Assembly (NCBI GenBank): GCA_017540815.1
Contig: JAFYAI010000153.1
Location: forward strand, 1-37,464
From: Spirochaetales bacterium
GTDB lineage: Bacteria; Spirochaetota; GWE2-31-10; MWDO01
DNA: 37,464 nt
Direction: 5' to 3'
Below are positions 7,446-15,008 of this stretch, piece after piece; within the stretch, counting starts at the first letter, position 1, and every line of letters starts with the position of its first letter. A program made the position numbers and the translations under genes. The notes under the pieces were generated by a model. The model searched no databases. It had not been told where the DNA came from and was given only the letters and a program-made list of their open reading frames with translations.

Positions 7446-7461
7446 AATCGAGGAGGCTGCT

Positions 7462-7656
7462 ATGGTTAAAATCAATGGCGAAGAGAAAAATATAGCCGGA
7501 ATGACGGTCGCAGAATATTTGTCATCATCCAACTATAATCTTGCACGCATTGTGACTGAGATTAATGGCACAATTGTTCCAAAGTCACAATATGCCGATA
7601 AGACATTCGCTGACGGAGATACCGTTGAGATCGTTTCATTCGTAGGAGGCGGTTAA
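7462..7656 (+). CDS. thiS: sulfur carrier protein ThiS
   Basis: 64 residues with a ubiquitin-like beta-grasp pattern, ending in the diagnostic Gly-Gly-Gly tail. The C-terminal glycine is adenylated by ThiF and converted to a thiocarboxylate, which donates sulfur to ThiG for the thiazole ring of thiamine. IVTEINGTIV and DGDTVEIVSFVGGG match the family well. The start has GAGGAGG at 7451-7457. thiF follows after a single base. Confidence 0.95.
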   Translation: MVKINGEEKNIAGMTVAEYLSSSNYNLARIVTEINGTIVPKSQYADKTFADGDTVEIVSFVGGG

Positions 7657-7657
7657 A

Positions 7658-8329
7658 ATGTTATCACCTGATGAAAATGTTATTAAACATAATTGTCCCC
7701 CATCAAAATCGGAAATGCTTGACGCATTGTATCTCAAACAGGGCAAAGAACGCACTGATAAGTTTCAAAATGCCGTCGTTGCGGTCTGTGGTCTTGGCGG
7801 ACTCGGCTCTAATATCGCTGTGAGTCTCGCCCGTGCCGGTGTCGGTCATCTCATCTTGATTGACTTCGATAATGTGGACATCACTAACCTGCACCGCCAG
7901 CAGTATAAGGCATCTCAGGTCGGCATGCCTAAAAGCGAGGCTCTCGCAGCGAACCTTCGTGAGATTGCTCCGTATATAAGTCTGACTATTCACAACCGGC
8001 GTATTGATCAGGATAATATCGAGGCACTTGTTGGTTCAGCCGATGTTATCTGCGAGGCATTCGACAATGCGGAATCTAAGGCAATGCTCGTTAATACCAT
8101 TCTGGAACGAATGTCTGACAAATATCTTGTGTCGGCATCGGGAATGGCCGGTATCGGCTCGGCAAATGAGATAAAGACAAAGCGGATTATGCCACATTTC
8201 TATCTGTGCGGAGATCTGACGAGTGATGTCTCAGAATGTGACAGTCTTGTCGCTCCGCGGGTTGCACTCTGTGCAGCAGCACAAGCATTGACTGTGCTGA
8301 GGATATTGGCGGGCAAATTTGATATATAA
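7658..8329 (+). CDS. thiF: ThiS adenylyltransferase ThiF (short family)
   Basis: 223 residues of the E1-like/MoeB-ThiF fold. The nucleotide-binding GLGGLGSNIAVSLARAGVG is near residues 45-63, followed by DFDNVDITNLHRQQY. It activates the ThiS C-terminus with ATP. The short length and the absence of the CxxC zinc ribbons of E. coli ThiF place it with the smaller ThiF proteins of anaerobes, which often travel with thiS, thiG and thiH. The codons just after the start contain a one-mismatch copy of the palindromic repeat (7661-7674), encoding LSPDE. thiGHE is encoded 6 kb downstream. Confidence 0.92.
   Translation: MLSPDENVIKHNCPPSKSEMLDALYLKQGKERTDKFQNAVVAVCGLGGLGSNIAVSLARAGVGHLILIDFDNVDITNLHRQQYKASQVGMPKSEALAANLREIAPYISLTIHNRRIDQDNIEALVGSADVICEAFDNAESKAMLVNTILERMSDKYLVSASGMAGIGSANEIKTKRIMPHFYLCGDLTSDVSECDSLVAPRVALCAAAQALTVLRILAGKFDI
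7661..7674. repeat. palindromic repeat copy (one mismatch) at the thiF start
   Basis: TTATCACCTGATGA differs at one base from TCATCACCTGATGA and begins directly after the thiF ATG. Confidence 0.5.
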
Positions 8330-8336
8330 TATTAAT

Positions 8337-8356
8337 GGGCGTGATGAATCACGCCC
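8337..8356. repeat. GGGCGTGAT palindrome downstream of thiF
   Basis: GGGCGTGAT-GA-ATCACGCCC is a perfect 9-bp inverted repeat with a 2-base centre. It could act as a hairpin after thiF. No T-tract follows, so it is more likely a dispersed repeat than a terminator. Confidence 0.6.
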
Positions 8357-8388
8357 GTACATACAAAGCATTATGAAAAAGAAAAATT

Positions 8389-8464
8389 TGTCGTTTCGAC
8401 CGGAGCGTCAGCGAAGCGGAGAAATCCATAGAAAATAGACCTCTCCACTTCGGTCGAGGTGACA
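8389..8464. repeat. 76-bp imperfect inverted repeat (TCGACCG / CGGTCGA arms)
   Basis: The outer arms TGTCGTTTCGACCGGAGCG and CACTTCGGTCGAGGTGACA are imperfect complements. The interior GGAGAAATC...GACCTCTCC adds further pairing. The layout is typical of intergenic REP-like elements. Only one copy is in this window. Confidence 0.65.
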
Positions 8465-8476
8465 AAATAGAAAACC

Positions 8477-8512
8477 AGCGAACGCCGTTAGGCGTGAGCA
8501 AATCCGTGTGAC
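8477..8512. repeat. partial unit of the CAAATCCGTGTGA repeat family
   Basis: A short hairpin (GCGAACGCC, loop, GGCGTGAGC) is followed by CAAATCCGTGTGA. The reverse complement of that end, TCACACGGATTTG, occurs exactly at 17388-17400, the border of the larger unit between dut and the M16 protease gene. Confidence 0.55.
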
Positions 8513-8530
8513 AAAAAAAGGAGTTAAATT

Positions 8531-9280
8531 ATGGAAAACGCATTTTCAAAATTCAAAAAAATCGATGCTCATTCGCATATCGGTTTTTTCGGCAGTCCGT
8601 TTAATGTGAACTTCAACGCTGATATGCTTGCCCGGCAGATGGACGAATACAATATTGAGAAAACCATTCTCTGCCCTGCGGCAGCCACACTCAACGAAGA
8701 GCTGCTTGCCGCATACAAGCAGATGTCTGACCGCATTATCCCGCTGTGCTGGGTCAATGCCAATCTCGGTCAGGCGGCTTACGATATGTTGGAGCATTAT
8801 CTGCGTGACGAGCATTTTGCCGGTGTGAAGATGCAGCCTCTGTTCGACGCATTTACCGCTGACTCGCCGATGGTCGATCCGATTATGGAGATTGCCAAAC
8901 AATACAGCAAGCCTGTGTTTATTCACTGCGGACATCCGCCATTCTCACTGCCGTGGCAGATTGGTCTCCTGGCAGAGCGTCATCCCGATGTGCCGACTGT
9001 GATGATACACATGGGGCATGGTCATGGTGTTTACATTGATGGCAGCATCACTATGGCGAAGAAATATGACAACCTTATGCTGGAGTGCTCCGGTATGCCG
9101 ATGGGCTGCCAGATTAAAAATGCGTATGAGAATGTCGGGGCTGAGCGGATTATGTTCGGTATTGACTCGCCGTTCCACCACCCGACTGTCGAAATACAGA
9201 GAGTCCTAAGCTGCGGACTGAATGATACCCAATTGGAAGATGTGTTTTATAATAATGCGGCAAGATTTATGGGAATGTGA
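8531..9280 (+). CDS. amidohydrolase-2 family TIM-barrel metal-dependent hydrolase
   Basis: 249 residues. Metal-ligand motifs appear in the expected order: DAHSHIG (HxH near residues 13-15), VKMQPLF, PVFIHCGHPP, VMIHMGHG and GIDSPFHHP, which ends in the conserved Asp. This fits COG2159-type amidohydrolases or decarboxylases, whose substrates vary widely. GGAG at 8520-8523 precedes the ATG. The gene is flanked upstream by a cluster of dispersed repeats and downstream by a strong bidirectional terminator shared with the converging cooS-like gene, so it is probably expressed alone. No substrate can be inferred; its place between thiF and the transporter operon is the only clue. Confidence 0.82.
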   Translation: MENAFSKFKKIDAHSHIGFFGSPFNVNFNADMLARQMDEYNIEKTILCPAAATLNEELLAAYKQMSDRIIPLCWVNANLGQAAYDMLEHYLRDEHFAGVKMQPLFDAFTADSPMVDPIMEIAKQYSKPVFIHCGHPPFSLPWQIGLLAERHPDVPTVMIHMGHGHGVYIDGSITMAKKYDNLMLECSGMPMGCQIKNAYENVGAERIMFGIDSPFHHPTVEIQRVLSCGLNDTQLEDVFYNNAARFMGM

Positions 9281-9281
9281 T

Positions 9282-9334
9282 AAAACTCAGATACATAACA
9301 CGCTGCTACGCAGCGTGTTATGTATCTGAGTTTT
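9282..9334. terminator. bidirectional terminator between amidohydrolase and cooS-like genes
   Basis: A 25-bp perfect stem around a 3-base TAC loop, with A-run and T-run ends. It can terminate both converging genes. Confidence 0.9.
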
Positions 9335-9349
9335 TAATTTTCATCTGTA

Positions 9350-11425
9350 TTAATCCCACCCAAGTGCTTTACGCTTTGCTTTCATATCTGATATAATCTT
9401 TTCGGCAAGAGTGATTGGATCTGTATCGACATTCATTGATGAACCTAATGTCTCCACTGTGCCGTGCTTGAGGAACTCTATCACATTCTTAGAGCCGTAT
9501 ATTTGAGCTTCAACGCAGTGATATGAACTGATTCCATTTAATCTAAATCCAAGTGCAGCATCTATACCTTTTTCGTTGCCCCATTCAGGTGATGCGAATG
9601 CAAAAGGCATTTCATACATTTTATGTCCTGCTGCAGCGGACACTCCTGCGAAGATACCTGATGAACGGGTATTGTCGATACATTCTCCGACATGCCATAC
9701 CGGTGGCAAGTCAGGCTCTAAGAATTGTTTTAAAGTTTGTCCTGCTTTGTCTTTGCCGGACACAGCACAGTACCCCAACTTCATCAGCGGAAAAGACGCA
9801 CATCCGTTGGATAGAATAAGTACATTATTTTTAAGCAAAACATCAGCCACATCGACGATACATTTTTCATACAAAACTTTTGGATTGTTGCAGCCGACCA
9901 TGTTGACTATACCAAGTATTCTGCCGTCTTTAATTGCATCTGCAATCGGCTGCATACCGCCGAATCTTTTATGAATGTATTCTACAGAAAATCCTACTTC
10001 TGCTTCAACTTCATAAGGCGGAATATGAACAGGGATACCTTTTCTTGCGGCAAAACTATCAATGGCTCGGCGAACAATCTGCTCAGCTAATGCTTTTGTT
10101 TGTTCAATATTGGAATGATGATGATCATATTCATATCGTTCTGCTCCTGGCAGGCGTGCAGATTCGCTTGTGGTAACGACAGTTGTTTGGAAACATTTTG
10201 CGACTTCCATAATCGACGGAAACACATCCTGAACATCTGCGACCCAAAGGTCCAATGCTCCTGTTCCAAGAACAAGTTCCGCAGAAACAGCATTAGACAA
10301 AGGAATCACTCCTGCATAGCGGTACATAGCAGATAATCCTGAGCAGCATATTCCATAAAATTTGATGCCCTTTGCACCTTTCGACTTGGCAAGATCAATT
10401 AGATCTGTGCGTTTACCTGCTTCGACAATCTGACTTACAAGCAGAGGCAGATGACCGTGAACGGCAATGTTTACATATCCTTTCTCCAATGCACCGATAT
10501 TAACTTTAGATGTTACTCTGTCACCTACGCCAAACAGACAGTCCGTCGCAATCGATGCACCTACTACTCCTGAGAATGTGAATGCCAGTCCACATCTAAG
10601 GAACTGCTGCATGATGGAACGCCAATCTCCGTCAGTAGCACATCCTGATTTATGATATGCTTCAAACACTTCGTGGTATGCACTGATTGGAACTATGTCG
10701 AGTTCTTTCCACACGGCTTGCCTTTCAGGAACTGCACAAGCGGAGATCGTCTTATACTCATCAGGTATTGTTCTTGATAAATCTTCCAAAAGCATTTTTG
10801 CCAAATCTCGTGCAACATTTTTCAGTGGACGGTGTTTTTGCTTTATGCCGAATGCTTCGGCTGTTGCTCTGACCTTTTGTTCTCCGAGAATCGGCACATT
10901 AAGTTTGCCTTCTGCTGCCCATAAAAGTGCAAGCATTACCTCTCTTGCGTGCATGCCATGCTGAGCGGCACCTGCTGCTGCTGAGCGTAAGAGATTTCTT
11001 GAGACAATCAAATCTGCATCTGCTCCGCATACTCCTTTAGGTGATTTTTGCGTAATGCGGCATGGCCCCATATTACATATCTTACAGCAAATACCTGCCA
11101 AACCAAAATTACACTGCGGTTTCTGAGCATCGAAACGATCGAATGCGGTATCTATACCAACTTGTTCCATTCTTAGCAGCATATCTCTAACGGCAGGATC
11201 CGGAGTTTGATCTATCACATCCTGTTTCGATGGAAATGTCCTGCGGTATTCAGTTACGGCATTCATATAATCTCTGATAAATGATTGATCATCTTCGTTA
11301 TCACTTTCATGATGGTCAGACTTCAGTATCACTGTAGGAATACCATGCTTGTCAAAGCCAATAATATTTCTGTGTGAATGTATGTGTGCCGGTGAATGGT
11401 GATCATGGTGATGATGTTCGTTCAT
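9350..11425 (-). CDS. CooS-like anaerobic CO dehydrogenase homologue with a C-cluster cysteine replaced by Asp
   Basis: 691 residues, last gene of the transporter operon. The D- and B-cluster cysteines are complete: C105, C113, C114, C117, C122 and C133. C-cluster elements include the HGH motif (323-325), GICC (360-361), GCNN (C512), NGCAS (C542), HVGECIDN (C582) and a lysine in PEWGNEKG (K619). The motif that reads DVQC in active Ni,Fe enzymes is DVQD here, so D400 replaces the cysteine equivalent to Carboxydothermus C333; the codon is GAT. A homologue lacking one canonical cysteine, C. hydrogenoformans CooS-V, is known to carry an Fe-S-oxo cluster and not to turn over CO. The first 50 residues are rich in His and Asp. 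No cooC or cooF adjoins. Fold sure, CO activity doubtful. Confidence 0.88.
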   Translation of the reverse strand: MNEHHHHDHHSPAHIHSHRNIIGFDKHGIPTVILKSDHHESDNEDDQSFIRDYMNAVTEYRRTFPSKQDVIDQTPDPAVRDMLLRMEQVGIDTAFDRFDAQKPQCNFGLAGICCKICNMGPCRITQKSPKGVCGADADLIVSRNLLRSAAAGAAQHGMHAREVMLALLWAAEGKLNVPILGEQKVRATAEAFGIKQKHRPLKNVARDLAKMLLEDLSRTIPDEYKTISACAVPERQAVWKELDIVPISAYHEVFEAYHKSGCATDGDWRSIMQQFLRCGLAFTFSGVVGASIATDCLFGVGDRVTSKVNIGALEKGYVNIAVHGHLPLLVSQIVEAGKRTDLIDLAKSKGAKGIKFYGICCSGLSAMYRYAGVIPLSNAVSAELVLGTGALDLWVADVQDVFPSIMEVAKCFQTTVVTTSESARLPGAERYEYDHHHSNIEQTKALAEQIVRRAIDSFAARKGIPVHIPPYEVEAEVGFSVEYIHKRFGGMQPIADAIKDGRILGIVNMVGCNNPKVLYEKCIVDVADVLLKNNVLILSNGCASFPLMKLGYCAVSGKDKAGQTLKQFLEPDLPPVWHVGECIDNTRSSGIFAGVSAAAGHKMYEMPFAFASPEWGNEKGIDAALGFRLNGISSYHCVEAQIYGSKNVIEFLKHGTVETLGSSMNVDTDPITLAEKIISDMKAKRKALGWD

Positions 11426-11445
11426 AATGCTGTCTCCGCTATTAA

Positions 11446-12222
11446 TTATATATAATATTCGATATATTCTTCGGTTTTAATATTGAATAATTCCAATATC
11501 TTATCTCTAACATAGAGAAAATCTGACGCGATCCGATCTCTGTGATGTCCGAGCGGAACTTTGACAATACTTTTAATTCTGCCGGGATTAGCCATCATAA
11601 CGACAATTCTATCCGCAAGAAACACCGCTTCTTCAATGTCATGAGTAACAAAGATAATTGTTTTTTTTTCTTGCCGAGATATTCTAAGAATATCTTCCTG
11701 TAGTTTCATCCTTGTGATAGCATCCAATGCACCAAATGGCTCATCCATGAAGATAATATCAGGGTCAACTGTAAGCCCTCGTGCAATTGAGACTCGCTGC
11801 TGCTGACCACCGGATAGTTGAGCCGGATGACGCTTTTCGAGTCCGGTCAGTCCGACTAAGTCAATATATTTTTGAGCAATTATCTTCCTTTCTTCTTTGG
11901 GGATTTTCTTGGTTTCAAGACCGAGCTCAACATTGCGAATGACATTACGCCATGGCAGCAGTCCATAATTCTGAAATATAGTTATATGATTAATAGTCGG
12001 TTCACTAACCTCTTGACCGTCGATCATAACACTGCCCTCAGTCAAATGGTCAAATCCCGCAATAGCATTAAGCAATGTACTCTTACCGCAGCCGGATGGT
12101 CCAAGCAAACATATAAATTCTCCTTTGTTAATATCAAGAGATACATTATCCAGTGCGTTAAATTCTTTGCCATTGTGAATAAACTTCTTGCATGCCTTCC
12201 TAACCTGAATATATGAAGTCAT
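11446..12222 (-). CDS. NitT/TauT-family ABC transporter ATP-binding protein
   Basis: 258 residues from the ATG at 12222. Walker A GPSGCGKST, the Q-loop around TIFQNYGLLPWRNV, the signature LSGGQQQRVSIARG and Walker B IIFMDEPFGALDA are intact. It energises import through the permease encoded upstream. The phrase FGALDAITRMKLQ is typical of the nitrate/sulfonate/bicarbonate group. The ATG at 12222 overlaps the permease stop as ATGA and has a GGGGG stretch before it. An upstream in-frame ATG at 12234 is possible but less likely. The cooS-like gene follows after 20 bases. Confidence 0.92.
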   Translation of the reverse strand: MTSYIQVRKACKKFIHNGKEFNALDNVSLDINKGEFICLLGPSGCGKSTLLNAIAGFDHLTEGSVMIDGQEVSEPTINHITIFQNYGLLPWRNVIRNVELGLETKKIPKEERKIIAQKYIDLVGLTGLEKRHPAQLSGGQQQRVSIARGLTVDPDIIFMDEPFGALDAITRMKLQEDILRISRQEKKTIIFVTHDIEEAVFLADRIVVMMANPGRIKSIVKVPLGHHRDRIASDFLYVRDKILELFNIKTEEYIEYYI

Positions 12223-12977
12223 TTTAACCCCCATAACTTTAATATCCGTTTCTCAGCAGATTTGAGCAGACTGTCCAGCAGAATGCCAATAACTCCTATG
12301 ACGAATATAGTTGCCAAGAGTATGTCAGCACGAATATTGTTCCTTGCATCGATAATCTGATACCCAAGACCTGATTGAGCTCCCACCATCTCACCGGCAA
12401 CTAAGAAAATCCACGCCGTTCCAAGAGCAAGATGAATGCCATTGGCAATTTGCGGAAATACCGCAGGAAATATAACCTTCCAAGTAGCAGCACTCCCACT
12501 TATCTCAAAATTTTTTGCGACTTTAAGATATATCGGGTCTATATTCCCAACTGCCGACACTGTTGAGAGAAGAACAGGGAAAAATGCTGCGATAAAAATA
12601 ATAACGATAGCAGGTATATCGCCAATGCCAAACAGCAGCACGACAAACGGCATCCATGCCGTTGGCGAAATCGGACGAAGCAGCTGTACGACCGGATTGA
12701 TATATTGAAACACTTTTGGCAGCCGACCAAGGATTAGACCAAGGATAACGGCAGCTGCAACCGCACTAAAATACCCTGCAGCAAAGCGATACATACTTGT
12801 ACCTATATTAGACAACAGCGTGCCGCTGCGAATCATCTCTATGAGTGCATAGAATGCCATCAACGGCGAAGGGAATAATGCTTTGCTGTAACTGCTGCAG
12901 AGAAATAAAATTTCCCAAACAAGCAGCAGTGCCGCTATCGATATTATGATGTTTTTTATAGACAATAGCTTTTTCAT
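12219..12977 (-). CDS. NitT/TauT-family ABC transporter permease
   Basis: About 252 residues with around six membrane helices. The binding-protein-dependent transport motif appears in LGTAWIFLVAGEMVGAQSGLG, which contacts the ATPase. LRPISPTAWMPFVVLLFGIG is characteristic of the SsuC/TauC/NrtB-like permeases. The ATG at 12977 is preferred; a GTG at 12986 is in frame, and neither has a strong ribosome-binding site. The ATPase gene overlaps by 4 bases. The sequence does not tell the substrate. Confidence 0.9.
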   Translation of the reverse strand: MKKLLSIKNIIISIAALLLVWEILFLCSSYSKALFPSPLMAFYALIEMIRSGTLLSNIGTSMYRFAAGYFSAVAAAVILGLILGRLPKVFQYINPVVQLLRPISPTAWMPFVVLLFGIGDIPAIVIIFIAAFFPVLLSTVSAVGNIDPIYLKVAKNFEISGSAATWKVIFPAVFPQIANGIHLALGTAWIFLVAGEMVGAQSGLGYQIIDARNNIRADILLATIFVIGVIGILLDSLLKSAEKRILKLWGLK

Positions 12978-13007
12978 TTTTATCACGCTTTTTTATAATA
13001 TAACTGA

Positions 13008-13913
13008 TTAAAAATCATTCTTGACAAAGTCCCGGTATGACGGTGGATTATCAGACAGTCCATATCGGCGAACTTTTTCCAGCAGATTATTATAAGCCTC
13101 TTCTGTAATGTCAAGATCATTGTATGAAATCCACTGCAGCGATATATCCAACACTTCATCTGATTGTGCCAGATATTTCTTAGCAACACTCTTTGCTAAA
13201 TCCTTAGTCAGTGAATTGCCTGCTGCTTTGTATGCCGTTACGAATGTTTTGGCATCCGCCGGTCTGTCATTGATAAATTTATCTGTTAAAACCAAACCGC
13301 AGCACAGTGAGTTCTCCCAAAGATCCTCTGATGAAGCAAGAACTTTGCCGACACCGAGAGATACTGCCATTGCACCGAATGGTTCTGCAACACAGTAGCC
13401 GTCAATCTGTTTGGCAGCAAGTGCAGATGGCATCTCTGTTGGTGCAAGTTCTGTTACCTTGACATCAGCGATTGACAGCCCTGCTGATGATAATATTTCA
13501 TTTAATAAAATATTATGAGATGATTGTCTGTGCGGAATCGCAACTGTTTTTCCACGCAAGTCTGCTGCTGACTCTATTTCATTGGATGAGATAATCACAT
13601 TGCCATCGCGATGACCGAGTGCAACTGCTGTGATGCCGATGCCTTCCTGCTTGGATTTCATTGCCAACTCTATTAGAACAGATGCTCCATCTACACGATT
13701 TGAATTCAAAGCATCAAGCAGCTCAGGCCATGAGCCATATCTGACAAGTTCAATATTCAGTTCAGGTGATTTAATTGACTGTTCTACTGTTTCAAGAACT
13801 GATAGAGAATGTGTAATCGGCAAATATGCAATTTTGATTGTGCTCTTTTTTTCAGAGCAGCCTGTCAATAAAAGGACTGCAGCTGTTATAATATAAAATA
13901 GTCTTTTTTTCAT
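13008..13913 (-). CDS. NitT/TauT-family ABC transporter substrate-binding lipoprotein
   Basis: 301 residues from the ATG at 13913, which has AAGGAG 7 bases upstream. The signal peptide ends in the lipobox LLTGC, so the mature protein is a lipid-anchored binding protein. Family features are IKIAYLPITHSLSV, YGSWPELLDALNSNRVDGA and the hinge region DLRGKTVAIPHRQSSHN. The group includes binding proteins for nitrate, bicarbonate, sulfonates and the thiamine pyrimidine precursor. The flanking thiSF and thiGHE loci would suit a pyrimidine precursor. Co-transcription with the CooS-like enzyme would suit a substrate of that enzyme, or a C1 or sulfur compound. The sequence alone does not choose. Confidence 0.85.
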   Translation of the reverse strand: MKKRLFYIITAAVLLLTGCSEKKSTIKIAYLPITHSLSVLETVEQSIKSPELNIELVRYGSWPELLDALNSNRVDGASVLIELAMKSKQEGIGITAVALGHRDGNVIISSNEIESAADLRGKTVAIPHRQSSHNILLNEILSSAGLSIADVKVTELAPTEMPSALAAKQIDGYCVAEPFGAMAVSLGVGKVLASSEDLWENSLCCGLVLTDKFINDRPADAKTFVTAYKAAGNSLTKDLAKSVAKKYLAQSDEVLDISLQWISYNDLDITEEAYNNLLEKVRRYGLSDNPPSYRDFVKNDF

Positions 13914-13934
13914 TATAATGCTCCTTGTTATATT

Positions 13935-13956
13935 ATACCTACTAATCTTGTAGGTT
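13935..13956 (-). promoter_or_regulatory. candidate operator CTAC-N7-GTAG of the transporter-CooS operon
   Basis: The plus strand reads TACCTACTAATCTTGTAGGT, a dyad of CCTAC and GTAGG around 7 bases. It begins just after the predicted transcription start on the minus strand. The left half matches TACCTACTAA at 2586-2595 exactly, so a shared regulator is likely. Confidence 0.55.
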
Positions 13957-13962
13957 ATAGAC

Positions 13963-13991
13963 ATAATATAACATTTCTTTTTATTTGTCAA
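13963..13991 (-). promoter_or_regulatory. consensus promoter of the transporter-CooS operon
   Basis: On the minus strand: TTGACA (13991-13986), 17 bases, TATTAT (13968-13963). The boxes and spacing are identical to those of the promoter at 2556. Confidence 0.8.
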
Positions 13992-14061
13992 GTGATTAGA
14001 AATATTTTTTGGGGAGCTATTGTAGATTTTTAAGTCTTATACAGTTTTATTTCATAAAAAT

Positions 14062-14090
14062 TTGACAATAATTCAAAATAATAATAAAAT
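14062..14090 (+). promoter_or_regulatory. promoter of thiG-thiH-thiE
   Basis: TTGACA (14062-14067), 17 bases, TAAAAT (14085-14090). The leader is about 30 bases long, too short for a TPP riboswitch. The 70 bases between this and the divergent promoter show no other feature. Confidence 0.7.
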
Positions 14091-14123
14091 ACAATTCATA
14101 TTCATAAAAGAAGGCAATTCAAA

Positions 14124-14894
14124 ATGAACGATGATAAACTGATAATCGGCGGGCACGAGTTTAACTCTCGCTTTATATTGGGATCGGGCAAATACTCGAT
14201 GAAACTGATCAAAGCTGCTGTTGAAGATGCCGGAGCGGAGATAATAACGCTGGCGGTTCGTCGTGCCAATACCAAGGACGAGGAAAACATTCTTGACTAT
14301 ATCCCGAAGGGTGTGACGCTGCTGCCCAATACGAGCGGAGCGAGGACTGCTGATGAGGCTGTTCGCATTGCAAGGCTTGCTCGTGAGTTAGGATGCGGCG
14401 ACTTCGTGAAGATCGAGATAATGCGTGATACGAAATATCTGCTGCCTGACAATGCAGAGACGATCCGGGCGACTGAGACGCTTGCCAAAGAAGGTTTCAT
14501 CGTTATGCCGTATATGTATCCGGATCTTAATGTTGCACGCGACCTTGTGAATGCCGGAGCTGCGACGATTATGCCGCTTGCCTCGCCTATCGGCTCTAAT
14601 AAGGGCCTGGCAACTGAGGAGTTTATCCAGATATTGATAGATGAGATAGACCTGCCGATAATCGTCGATGCCGGTATAGGCAGACCTTCGCAGGCTTGTA
14701 AGGCTATGGAGATGGGAGCCGCTGCGATCATGGCTAATACCGCACTTGCAACAGCCGGCAATCTGCCTCTGATGGCAGCAGCATTCCGCGATGCGATCAT
14801 CGCCGGACGAAGAGCATATCTTGCAGGAATCGGGCGAGTTCTTACCCGCGGTGGCTCGTCTTCCGATCCGCTTACAGGATTTCTAAGAAACTAA
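14124..14894 (+). CDS. thiG: thiazole synthase ThiG
   Basis: 256 residues of a TIM-barrel enzyme that builds the thiamine thiazole phosphate from deoxyxylulose phosphate, dehydroglycine (from ThiH) and ThiS thiocarboxylate. FILGSGKYS, the LAVRRAN segment, FVKIEIM with the Schiff-base lysine, the phosphate-binding [11 protein letters not shown] and MANTALATA are all visible. Length and ends are normal. GAAGG precedes the ATG. thiH follows after a 114-base gap containing a two-hairpin repeat and its own AAGGAG, so the genes probably still form one transcript. Confidence 0.96.
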   Translation: MNDDKLIIGGHEFNSRFILGSGKYSMKLIKAAVEDAGAEIITLAVRRANTKDEENILDYIPKGVTLLPNTSGARTADEAVRIARLARELGCGDFVKIEIMRDTKYLLPDNAETIRATETLAKEGFIVMPYMYPDLNVARDLVNAGAATIMPLASPIGSNKGLATEEFIQILIDEIDLPIIVDAGIGRPSQACKAMEMGAAAIMANTALATAGNLPLMAAAFRDAIIAGRRAYLAGIGRVLTRGGSSSDPLTGFLRN

Positions 14895-14914
14895 AATGAC
14901 TATAAGAGTTCTTC

Positions 14915-14982
14915 GTCACCCTGAACTTGTTTCAGGGTCTCAAAGTAATGGAATGAGATGCTGAAACGAGTTCAGCATGACC
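14915..14982. repeat. two-hairpin dispersed repeat between thiG and thiH
   Basis: The same element as at 5731-5802: ACCCTGAACTTGTTTCAGGGT, then ATGCTGAAACGAGTTCAGCAT. Its right half is open in frame into thiH, which can mislead start calling. Confidence 0.85.
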
Positions 14983-15008
14983 ATTACGCAATAAGGAGTT
15001 TGTTTAAA

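Noticed and set aside
7415-7461. TPP riboswitch before thiS
   Set aside because: The leader is too short and has no conserved thi-box pieces; the same holds for the thiG leader at 14091-14123.
14297-14800. 167-residue minus-strand frame opposite thiG
   Set aside because: It is antisense to a highly conserved enzyme, with Ala/Ser/Ile-rich low-complexity translation; a codon-bias shadow.
14958-15008. N-terminal extension of ThiH starting in the dispersed repeat
   Set aside because: The ATG lies in the repeat, lacks a ribosome-binding site, and a good AAGGAG precedes the ATG at 15009, where homology begins.
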